This document shows, piece by piece, positions 9,401 through 16,531 of a stretch of 63,084 nucleotides of DNA. Source of the DNA: WS-2 sp036507005 (GTDB taxonomy: Bacteria > Eisenbacteria > RBG-16-71-46); NCBI GenBank assembly GCA_036507005.1, contig DASXQT010000067.1, positions 1 to 63,084 on the forward strand, in the 5' to 3' direction. The notes below the pieces were generated by a model, which saw only the letters and a program-made list of their open reading frames with translations, ran no database searches and was not told the origin of the DNA. A program made the position numbers and the translations under genes. Positions within the stretch are counted from its first letter, which is position 1. Every line of letters starts with the position of its first letter.

Positions 9401-11052
9401 CGGCGCCCCCGACCATCGTGGAGAAGCGCGTGGCCGCCTCCGCCGACGACGCCGAGGAGTCCTCGTCCGGGTCGGTGAAGGTGAACGACAGCGATCTCGA
9501 GCTGATCCACGACACCAGCGACCAGACCGTGGGGATGCGCTGGCCGGGCCTCGCGATCCCCCGGGGAGCGATCATCCGCTCGGCCTACATCCAGTTCAGC
9601 GCCAAGGAATCGCAGAGCGAGGTGACCAGCCTCACGCTCCGCGCCCAGGCGGCGGACAACCCCGCGACCTTCACCAACAACACCAGGGACGTCTCGAGCC
9701 GGACGCGAACCACGGCCTCGACGACCTGGTCCCCGGTGGCGTGGACGTCCGGCGAGGTGGGGGCGAACCAGAGCACGCCGAATCTCGGCGCCGTGATCCA
9801 GGAGGTCGTGAACCGCACCGGGTGGGCGAGCGGCAACGCGATCGCGATCATCGTCACCGGGACCGGCCACCGCACCGCCTGGGCCTACGACGGGAACCAC
9901 GGGGCGGCTCCGCTCCTGCACGTGGAGTACTCCCCGAATCCCGCGCCGACCGCGCGGCTCACGGTGACGAATCAGTCGAGCCTGGGGGTCCAGGCCGACG
10001 GCTCCGCCTCGACGGCGGGGGCCGGCGGGCCGATCGCGACCTACCGGTTCGACTTCGGCGACGGCACGGCGCCGGTGACCACCTCGGCGCCGACCGCGAC
10101 CGCGTCGCACACCTACGCCGCGGCCGGCACCTTCACCGTGTCGCTGATCGTCACCGACACCGCCGGAAACACGTCCCCGGCGACCGCTTCGGTCACGGTG
10201 GGCTCCGCGATCAAGGTCTACGTCGGCTACTACGACACCCACCACACCGACCAGCTCAAGACCAAGCCCAGCCCCTGGCAGGGAGCCTCGGGCGTGGTGT
10301 TCGTCGGCAAGTCCGACAACTCGAGCGGCGGCTGGGACTCGAGCGCGCTGCGCATCGACAACCTGAGCGGGTCCACGCTCTCGAGCGTGTCGGTCACGGT
10401 GGACATGGGCTCGTCCCACTTCGCGCTGTGGGGGACGAACTCGATCCCGGCCGGACAGAAGCTCATCCTGGCCCAGACCGGATACGAGAACTTCGACGGC
10501 TCCGATACCAGTCCCGCCGGCTGCTTCGGTTGCAATCCCAACGACTGCCTCACCAAGGTCGTGTCCACGATCCCGGTCGTGCACGTCACCTATGGCGGCC
10601 GGACGACGAACTACTACGACAGCGGGCAGGTCATGAACACCAAGGGCGCCGACGGGGCCGGCTGTCCGTACACCGGCACGCGCAACGACGAATCGTCGCC
10701 GTGGATCGAGATCTCGCCCCAGGTGCCCGCGGGCGCCCAGGTGGCGACGGCCGATCCCGGCCGGGCCGAGTACCTGCCGCCCCCGGACCGCGTGACGGTG
10801 CTCGGACTGCCCGCGCCGAACCCGGCGTCCGACGCCGTGACCGTGCGGTTCGTGCTGGCGACGGCGGGCCCGGTGCGGCTCGAGGTCTACGACATCACCG
10901 GGCGACAGGTGAAGACCTCCATCGACGGCGACTTCGAGCCGGGCGAGTACATCAACCGCATCAGCCTGTCGGGCATCCCGGCGGGCGTGTACTACTGCAC
11001 GCTCTCGACTCCGCATCAGACGCTGCACCAGAAGTTCGTGCACGTGCGCTGA
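6466..11052 (+). CDS. Giant secreted multidomain protein: three DDAEE modules, seven PKD domains, sorting tail
   Basis: Predicted 1528-residue exported surface or adhesion-type protein. A long N-region precedes a hydrophobic signal (about 42-62, ending TALAS). Domain order: DDAEE module 64-235, PKD 244-333 and 338-422, DDAEE 433-604, four PKDs 612-980, DDAEE 983-1156, PKD 1160-1245, a Cys-containing domain 1248-1421, and a FlgD-like sorting domain 1444-1528 ending KFVHVR. Each DDAEE module is about 165 residues with the pattern SxDDAEE...SSDLEL...QTVGxRW...IPxGAxI.SAYIQF and ends LLHVEY; it looks like a beta-sandwich of the DNRLRE/CBM96 type, but this is unverified. PKDs carry YRFDFGDGT and HTYAAAGTYTV. 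The paralogue at 11357 follows after a terminator. Ligand unknown. Confidence 0.8.
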   Translation: MRTMIPVPTEPARPVSTFSTPSRVQTAAARRPDPFSLPRWAGMLAIVTAWIPAALLPTTALASVVESRTATSSDDAEEFAGGTVYLTSSDLELVTDGSTVQTVGIRWPGLAIPPGAIITSAYIQFGSKEDQSTATSLEIRGQDVANPASFVATAGDITTRPRTAASVSWSPVPWLVGEVGPNQRTPDLSPLIQEIVNLPGWASGNALAIIIAGTGHRTAWAFDGNPQSSPLLHVEFTPAGAGTPPTAGLSVAQLSSPALTVRADGSTSNAGSAAIATYRFDFGDGTAAVTTTAPTATAQHTYAAAGTYTVSLVVTDTNGLSSSPATASITVTPPASGPTARLTVTQLSSPALTARADGSTSTAGSAAIASYRFDFGDGTAAVTTTAPTATAQHTYAATGTYTVTLVVTDTNGLSSSPATASLNLGTGTSSTALEARVAASSDDAEEFASGVTYLTSSDLELVFDTSIQTVGMRWPNLAIPPGATITSAYIQFSAKESQSEATSLTFRAQAADNAPTFAAVNFDISTRPRSAASMGWAPVAWVAGEAGPNQRTPDLSPVIQEIVRRPGWASGNALAIIVTGSGHRTAWSYDVNPPGAALLHVEYATGGMSTPPTARLSVAQLSSPALTVRADGSLSSAGSAAIASYRFDFGDGTAAVTTTAPTATAQHTYAAAGTYTVSLIVTDTAGRASSPATYSITVTPPSTGPTARLTVSQLSSPALTARADGSASTAGTAGPIASYRFDFGDGTAAVTTTAPTATAQHTYAAAGSYTVSLVVTDNAGNSSTPATASVTVTPPATPPTARLSVGQLSSPALTVRADGSTSTAGSSPIASYRFDFGDGTAAVTTTAPTATAQHTYAAAGTYTVSLVVTDTNGLSSSPATTSFSVTPPATGPTARLTVAQLSSPALTARADGSTSTAGSSPIASYRFDFGDGGAPVTTTAPTATAQHTYAAAGTYTVSLVVTDTNGLSSSPATASISFTAPPTIVEKRVAASADDAEESSSGSVKVNDSDLELIHDTSDQTVGMRWPGLAIPRGAIIRSAYIQFSAKESQSEVTSLTLRAQAADNPATFTNNTRDVSSRTRTTASTTWSPVAWTSGEVGANQSTPNLGAVIQEVVNRTGWASGNAIAIIVTGTGHRTAWAYDGNHGAAPLLHVEYSPNPAPTARLTVTNQSSLGVQADGSASTAGAGGPIATYRFDFGDGTAPVTTSAPTATASHTYAAAGTFTVSLIVTDTAGNTSPATASVTVGSAIKVYVGYYDTHHTDQLKTKPSPWQGASGVVFVGKSDNSSGGWDSSALRIDNLSGSTLSSVSVTVDMGSSHFALWGTNSIPAGQKLILAQTGYENFDGSDTSPAGCFGCNPNDCLTKVVSTIPVVHVTYGGRTTNYYDSGQVMNTKGADGAGCPYTGTRNDESSPWIEISPQVPAGAQVATADPGRAEYLPPPDRVTVLGLPAPNPASDAVTVRFVLATAGPVRLEVYDITGRQVKTSIDGDFEPGEYINRISLSGIPAGVYYCTLSTPHQTLHQKFVHVR
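7198..9410 (+). repeat. Near-identical PKD-coding DNA repeats in the first giant gene
   Basis: Six PKD-coding units of about 270-280 bases share long stretches at DNA level. The core around ACCGGTTCGACTTCGGCGAC followed by the GTGACCACC..GCGCCGACC run recurs near 7300, 7580, 8400, 8690, 8960 and 9240 with very few changes. They are interrupted by one DDAEE module (about 7766-8280). A seventh, more diverged unit lies near 10040. Confidence 0.85.
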
Positions 11053-11068
11053 TCCGAGCCTTCCGCGA

Positions 11069-11094
11069 CGCCGCCCGGCTCCCGCCGGGCGGCG
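11069..11094 (+). terminator. Rho-independent-type terminator after the first giant gene
   Basis: A perfect 10-bp GC stem (CGCCGCCCGG / CCGGGCGGCG) with a 6-base loop is followed directly by TTTCGCGTTT. It starts 17 bases after the stop codon and separates the two giant paralogues into two transcription units. Confidence 0.7.
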
Positions 11095-11177
11095 TTTCGC
11101 GTTTCTGCCGCGCGCCCCGCGGCGGCCGCCCGGCGCCGGCGGAGCGCCGGGCCCTTCGCGCTCATTCCTCGCGAGTG

Positions 11178-11235
11178 TGAATTCATATTCATCGGTATTG
11201 ACAGGCGTATATCATATTTGCCAAAGTCGTAGCTG
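11178..11235 (+). promoter_or_regulatory. AT-rich promoter region of the second giant gene
   Basis: An AT-rich patch in a GC-rich neighbourhood contains ATTGACAGGCGTATATCATA and then ATTTGCCAAAGT. The pattern TATAT..ATTTG..AAAGT is shared with the region upstream of the first giant gene (about 6291-6313). A TTGACA is also present. It suggests that the two paralogues share regulation; no start site can be fixed. Confidence 0.35.
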
Positions 11236-11356
11236 GAGTCGGTGAACGAGTTCCCCCTCCCGCTCCAGGATGAGGCCTCTTCCGCAGCCGCAAGTCTGTT
11301 TGCCTTGCCCGGCACGGACGCCGGCACGCCGGTTTCAACCCGGAGCGCCCGCAACC

Positions 11357-14300
11357 GTGAGGATTCGAGTCGCGATCGCCAGGATCCACTGGACGTGGGC
11401 GCGATTCATCGCGCCGGGCGAGCGCGTGCCCGTGGGGGGGATCGCCGCGGCGGTCATGCTCCTGGGCGGGGTGCTGGCTGCGCCCGGGGGCGCGACCGTC
11501 GGCCGGACGCCGGAAGGCGGCGGCGTGTTGCTGGAGAAGCGGGTCGCCACGTCGGCGGACGATGCCGAGGAATCGTCGAGCGGCTCGGTGGGTCTCACCA
11601 GCAGCGACCTGGAGCTGGTGTTCGACAACACCAACCAGACGGTGGGGATGCGATGGGCCGGCCTCGCGATCCCTCCCGGCTCGACGGTGACGTCGGCGTA
11701 CGTGCAGTTCGGCGCCAAGGAGTCCCAGAGCGAGGCGACGAGCCTTGCGATCCGGGGGCAGGCGGCGGACAACGCGGCGGTGTTCGGGACCACGACGCGC
11801 AACGTGTCGGGCCGGGCGCTGACCGGGGCGGCGGTGAGCTGGGCGCCGGTGGCGTGGGTGGCGGGCGAGGTGGGGGCGAACCAGCGCACGCCCGACCTGA
11901 GCGCCGTGATCCAGGAGATCGTGAACCGGCCCGGGTGGGCGAGCGGGAACGCCATGGCGCTCGTGATCACCGGAACCGGGCATCGCACCGCCTGGGCCTA
12001 CAACGGGAGCCCCGCGGCGGCTCCGCTGCTCCACATCGAGTTCCTTTCCCCCGACGCGCCGGCGGCCGTGCTGACCGTCCGGCAGCTTGCGACCCCGCCG
12101 CTCACCGTCCGCGCCGACGGCTCCGGCTCCTACGACAACGACGTCACGCCAATCGCGACCTATTCCTTCGATTTCGGGGACGGCACGGCCCCCGTGACCA
12201 CGGCGGCGCCGGCGGCCGCGGCGGAGCACGGGTACGCGGCGGCGGGGAGCTACACGGTGACGCTGATCGCGACCGACACCGGCGGCAACGCCTCGTTCCC
12301 CGCCATCGCCAACGTGACGGTGCAGCCGGACACGGCGCCGGTGGCGCGGCTCGCGGTGGCCCAGGTGGCGAGCCCGGCGTTCACGGTGCGGGCCGACGGC
12401 GCGGCCTCGAGCGACGGGGACCTGACGCCGATCGCGAGCTACCAGTTCGACTTCGGGGACGGGAGCCCGGCGGCGACGGTGGCGGCGCCGGCGACCAGCG
12501 CCCAGCACAGCTACGCGGCCGAGGGCACGCACACGGTGACGCTGATGGCGACCGACGTCGCCGGCAACGCCTCGTTCCCCGCCGTCGCCAACGTGACGGT
12601 GCAGGCGGACACGGCGCCGGTGGCGCGGGTGACGGTGACGCAGCTGGCGAGCCCGGCGCTGACGGTGCAGGCGGACGGCTCGGGTTCGAGCGACGGGGAC
12701 CTGACGGCGGTGGCGAGCTACCGGTTCGACTTCGGGGACGGCACGGCGGCGGTGACGGTGGGGGTGCCGGGGACGACGGCGCACCACACCTACGCGGCGG
12801 CAGGCACGTACACGGTGACGCTGGTGGCGACGGACGCGGGGGGGAACGCCTCGGCGCCGGGGAGCGCGAGCATCGTGGTGAGCACGGCGACGTTCGGGGC
12901 GCGGCTGCTGGAGGGGCGGGTCGCGGCGTCGACGGACGACGCGGAGGAGACGACGAGCGGCACGGTGAGCGTGACGAGCAGCGACCTGGAGCTGGTGTAC
13001 GACAACGGGCTCCAGACGGTGGGGATGAGGTGGGCCGGGGTGGCGATCCCGCCGGGGTCGACGGTGAGTTCGGCGTACGTGCAGTTCAGCGCGAAGGAGT
13101 CACAGAGCGAGGCGACGAGCCTTGCGATCCGGGGGCAGGCCGCGGACAACGCGGCGGCGTTCGGGACGGCGACGCGCAATGTGTCGGGCCGGGCGCTGAC
13201 CGGGGTGGGGGTGAGCTGGGCGCCGGTGGCGTGGGTGGTGGGCGAGGTGGGGGCGAACCAGCGGACGCCGGACCTGGGGGCGGTGTTCCAGGAGATCGTG
13301 AGCCGGCCGGGGTGGGCGAGCGGGAACGCGGTGGCGCTGGTGATCACCGGGACCGGGCATCGCACGGCGTGGTCGTGGGACGGGAACTCGGCGGGGGCGC
13401 CGCTGCTGCACGTGGAGTACACGGCGCCGGACGTGCCGGTGGCGCGGGTGACGGTGGCGCAGAAGCCGGTGCCGGTGCTGACGGTGCGTGCCGACGGCGC
13501 GGGGTCGGCGGCGGGCAGCAGCGCGATCGCGAGCTACCGGTTCGATTTCGGGGACGGGACGGGGGCGGTGACGGTGGTGCCGCCCGAGGTCGCGGCGGAG
13601 CACGGGTACGCGGCGGCGGGGAGCTACACCGTGACGCTGATCGCGACCGACACCGGCGGCAGGCAGTCGCTGCCGGCGAGCGCGGTGGTGGCGGTGCAGC
13701 CGGACACGGCGCCGGCGGCGCGGCTCGCGGTGACCCAGGTGACGAGCCCGGCGCTCACGGTGCGGGCCGACGGCGCGGCCTCGAGCGACGGGGATCTGAC
13801 GCCGATCGCGAGCTACCGGTTCGACTTCGGCGACGGGAGCGCGGCGGTGACGGTGGCGGCGCCGGCGACCAGCGCCCAGCACGGCTACGCGGCCGAGGGC
13901 ACGTACACGGTGTCGCTGACCGCGACCGACGCCGCCGGCAACGTGTCGCTCCCCGCCACGGCGAGCATCGCCGTGAGCGCGACCGTCGCGGCCACGGTGG
14001 AGGGACGCGTCGCCGCCTCGGCCGACGACGCCGAGGAATCGGCGAGCGGCTCGATGAACCTGACGAGCAGCGACCTCGAGTTGATCTTCGACTCCACCAA
14101 CCAGACGGTGGGGATGCGCTGGGCGCTCGCGATCCCGCGTGGTGCGACCGTGAGGGCCGCCTGGATCCAGTTCAACGCCAAGGAATCGCAGAGCGAGGCG
14201 ACCAGCCTCGCGTTCCGCGCCCAGGCGGCGGACAACGCCCCGGTCTTCGGCACCGCCAACCTCGACCTCTCGAGCCGCCTGCGCACCGCCGCCACCACCC

Positions 14301-16474
14301 TCTGGTCGCCGGCACCCTGGAACGCGGGTGAGGTGGGGGCGAATCAGCGCACGCCCGACCTCGCCCCGGTGATCCAGGAGATCGTGAACCGGCCGGGGTG
14401 GGCGAGCGGGAACGCGCTCGCGATCGTGGTCACCGGGACCGGGCACCGCACTGCGTGGGCCTACAACGGGAGCCCCGCGCAGGCACCGCTCCTGCACGTC
14501 GAGTTCGTGACCGGCGAGGGTAGCCCCCCCGTGGCGCGCCTCGCGGTCGCGCAGGTCGCGACCCCGGCGGTCACCGTGCGCGCCGACGGCTCCGCCTCGA
14601 CGGCCGCGGCCTCGACCCCGATCGCGAGCTACCGGTTCGACTTCGGCGACGGCACCTCGCCCGTGACCACCGCCACGCCGACCGCGGCCGCCGAGCACAC
14701 CTACGCCGCCGCCGGTACCTACACCGTGACGCTGCTCGTGACCGACACCGCCGGCCGCAGCTCGACGCCCGCGACCGCAAGCGTCACCGTGACCCCGGCC
14801 GCCACCGCTCCGACCGCGCGGCTCACCGTGGCGCAGCTCGCAAATCCGGCGCTGACCGCGCGCGCGGACGGCTCGACCTCGACCGCGGGGAGCTCGCCGA
14901 TCGCGAGCTACCGGTTCGACTTCGGCGACGGCACCTCGCCCGCGACCATCGCCGCGCCCACCGCGGCGGCGCAGCATGCCTATGCCGCGGCCGGCACCTA
15001 CACGGTGACGCTGGTGGCGACCGATGCCAACGGCCTCGGCTCCGCGCCTGCCTCCGCCAGCATCGCGGTGCAGCCGGACAGCGCCCCGGCGGCGCGGCTC
15101 ACGGTCACGCAGCTCGCGAGCCCGGCGCTCACGGTGCGCGCCGACGGCTCGGCGTCGAGCGACGCGGACCTGACGCCGATCGCGAGCTACCGGTTCGACT
15201 TCGGCGACGGCACGGCGCCCGTGACCCGCACCGCGCCGGCCGCGACCGCCGATCACACCTACGCGGCCGCCGGCACCTACACCGTGACGCTGATCGCGAC
15301 CGACAGCGGCGGCAGGGCCTCCGCACCCGCGAACGCGAGCGTCACCGCCCACGCGGACAGCGCTCCGGCGGCCCGGCTCACGGTCACGCAGCTCGCGAGC
15401 CCGGCGCTCACGGTGCGCGCCGACGGCTCGGCGTCGAGCGACGCGGACCCGACGCCGATCGCGAGCTACCGGTTCGACTTCGGCGACGGCACGGCGCCCG
15501 TGACCGCCACCGCGCCCGCCGCGGCCGCGGATCACACCTACGCGGCCGCCGGCACCTACACGGTGACGCTGATCGCGACCGACACCGGCGGGAAGGCCTC
15601 CGCGCCCGCGACCGCGAGCGTCACGCTGCGCGCGATCGCGGTCTACGCCGGCTACTACAGCACCCACCACCCCGACAACATCAAGCCCAAGCCCGATCCG
15701 TGGTACGGGGCTCCGGGCGTGGTGTTCGCGGGCATCCCCGATGCCCCGAGCGGAGGCTGGGACACGTGCGGCCTTCGCATCGACAACCTCACCGGCGCGC
15801 CGCTCGAAGGCGTCGGCCTGGCGGTGGACATCGGAACCCACCACTTCGCGCTGTGGAGCACGTACACGATCCCGGCCGGACAGAAGATCATCTTCGCCCA
15901 GACCGGCTACGAGAACTTCGACGGCTCCGACACCAACCCCGCCGGTTGCTTCTCCTGCAACCCCGAGGACTGCCTGACCAAGGTGCGGAACACGATCCCG
16001 GTGGCGCACGTGACCGTGGGCGGGACCACCACCAACTACTACGACACCGGCCAGGTGATGAACACGCACGGGGTGGACGCCGCGGGCTGCCCGTACACCG
16101 GAGGGCGTAACGACGAGTCGGACGTGTGGCACGAGATCTTCCCGCAGCCGCCCGCGGCCGAGATCGCGGCGAACGATCCCGCCCGCCCGGAGCAATCGCT
16201 TCCGAAGAGCCACACCCTCACGCTCGGGCCGGCCTCGCCCAACCCCACGCGCGACGTGCTCACGCTCCGGTTCTCGCTCCCCTCGCCGAGTCCGGTGCGG
16301 CTCACGGTGCACGACATCACCGGGCGGCAGGTGAAGACCTCCGTCGACGGCTCGCTCGAAGCCGGGGACTACATCGACCAGATCCGTCTCTCCGACGTCC
16401 CCGAGGGCGTGTACTACTGCAGCCTCCAGACCCCCGGGCGCACGCTCCGCCTCAAGTTCGTCCACGTCCGGTAG
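11357..16474 (+). CDS. Giant secreted multidomain protein: three DDAEE modules, nine PKD domains, sorting tail
   Basis: Paralogue of the gene at 6466, about 1705 residues from GTG 11357, chosen because it gives a compact signal sequence (IAAAVMLLGGVLAAPGGA). The frame is open to an ATG at 11270, so a longer start is possible. Domain order by nucleotide: DDAEE 11528-12045, three PKDs to 12885, DDAEE 12895-13425, two PKDs to 13975, DDAEE 13990-14505, four PKDs to 15625, Cys-containing domain 15632-16150, FlgD-like sorting domain 16215-16474 ending KFVHVR. The third DDAEE module has a two-residue deletion (MRWALAIPRG where the others have MRWxGLAIPxG). Codon use changes sharply around 12.6-13.5 kb, where almost every third base is G. 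Likely displayed on or released from the outer membrane; ligand unknown. Confidence 0.8.
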   Translation: MRIRVAIARIHWTWARFIAPGERVPVGGIAAAVMLLGGVLAAPGGATVGRTPEGGGVLLEKRVATSADDAEESSSGSVGLTSSDLELVFDNTNQTVGMRWAGLAIPPGSTVTSAYVQFGAKESQSEATSLAIRGQAADNAAVFGTTTRNVSGRALTGAAVSWAPVAWVAGEVGANQRTPDLSAVIQEIVNRPGWASGNAMALVITGTGHRTAWAYNGSPAAAPLLHIEFLSPDAPAAVLTVRQLATPPLTVRADGSGSYDNDVTPIATYSFDFGDGTAPVTTAAPAAAAEHGYAAAGSYTVTLIATDTGGNASFPAIANVTVQPDTAPVARLAVAQVASPAFTVRADGAASSDGDLTPIASYQFDFGDGSPAATVAAPATSAQHSYAAEGTHTVTLMATDVAGNASFPAVANVTVQADTAPVARVTVTQLASPALTVQADGSGSSDGDLTAVASYRFDFGDGTAAVTVGVPGTTAHHTYAAAGTYTVTLVATDAGGNASAPGSASIVVSTATFGARLLEGRVAASTDDAEETTSGTVSVTSSDLELVYDNGLQTVGMRWAGVAIPPGSTVSSAYVQFSAKESQSEATSLAIRGQAADNAAAFGTATRNVSGRALTGVGVSWAPVAWVVGEVGANQRTPDLGAVFQEIVSRPGWASGNAVALVITGTGHRTAWSWDGNSAGAPLLHVEYTAPDVPVARVTVAQKPVPVLTVRADGAGSAAGSSAIASYRFDFGDGTGAVTVVPPEVAAEHGYAAAGSYTVTLIATDTGGRQSLPASAVVAVQPDTAPAARLAVTQVTSPALTVRADGAASSDGDLTPIASYRFDFGDGSAAVTVAAPATSAQHGYAAEGTYTVSLTATDAAGNVSLPATASIAVSATVAATVEGRVAASADDAEESASGSMNLTSSDLELIFDSTNQTVGMRWALAIPRGATVRAAWIQFNAKESQSEATSLAFRAQAADNAPVFGTANLDLSSRLRTAATTLWSPAPWNAGEVGANQRTPDLAPVIQEIVNRPGWASGNALAIVVTGTGHRTAWAYNGSPAQAPLLHVEFVTGEGSPPVARLAVAQVATPAVTVRADGSASTAAASTPIASYRFDFGDGTSPVTTATPTAAAEHTYAAAGTYTVTLLVTDTAGRSSTPATASVTVTPAATAPTARLTVAQLANPALTARADGSTSTAGSSPIASYRFDFGDGTSPATIAAPTAAAQHAYAAAGTYTVTLVATDANGLGSAPASASIAVQPDSAPAARLTVTQLASPALTVRADGSASSDADLTPIASYRFDFGDGTAPVTRTAPAATADHTYAAAGTYTVTLIATDSGGRASAPANASVTAHADSAPAARLTVTQLASPALTVRADGSASSDADPTPIASYRFDFGDGTAPVTATAPAAAADHTYAAAGTYTVTLIATDTGGKASAPATASVTLRAIAVYAGYYSTHHPDNIKPKPDPWYGAPGVVFAGIPDAPSGGWDTCGLRIDNLTGAPLEGVGLAVDIGTHHFALWSTYTIPAGQKIIFAQTGYENFDGSDTNPAGCFSCNPEDCLTKVRNTIPVAHVTVGGTTTNYYDTGQVMNTHGVDAAGCPYTGGRNDESDVWHEIFPQPPAAEIAANDPARPEQSLPKSHTLTLGPASPNPTRDVLTLRFSLPSPSPVRLTVHDITGRQVKTSVDGSLEAGDYIDQIRLSDVPEGVYYCSLQTPGRTLRLKFVHVR
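12055..15625 (+). repeat. PKD-coding DNA repeats in the second giant gene
   Basis: Nine PKD-coding units of about 260-285 bases occur in blocks of three, two and four, separated by DDAEE modules. The two units at about 15085-15345 and 15365-15625 are almost identical to each other over long runs (for example GTGCGCGCCGACGGCTCGGC and the following GTCGAGCGACGCGGAC). This points to recent duplication or conversion. Confidence 0.8.
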
Positions 16475-16531
16475 GCGCGCTCGGGCAGCCCGGGCAGGAA
16501 GGCCGTGACGCGGCCGGGCGGGGGGCCTATC

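Noticed and set aside
7198..9410. CRISPR array
   Set aside because: Repeat units are about 270 bases, in frame, and encode PKD domains; there are no short repeats with unique spacers.
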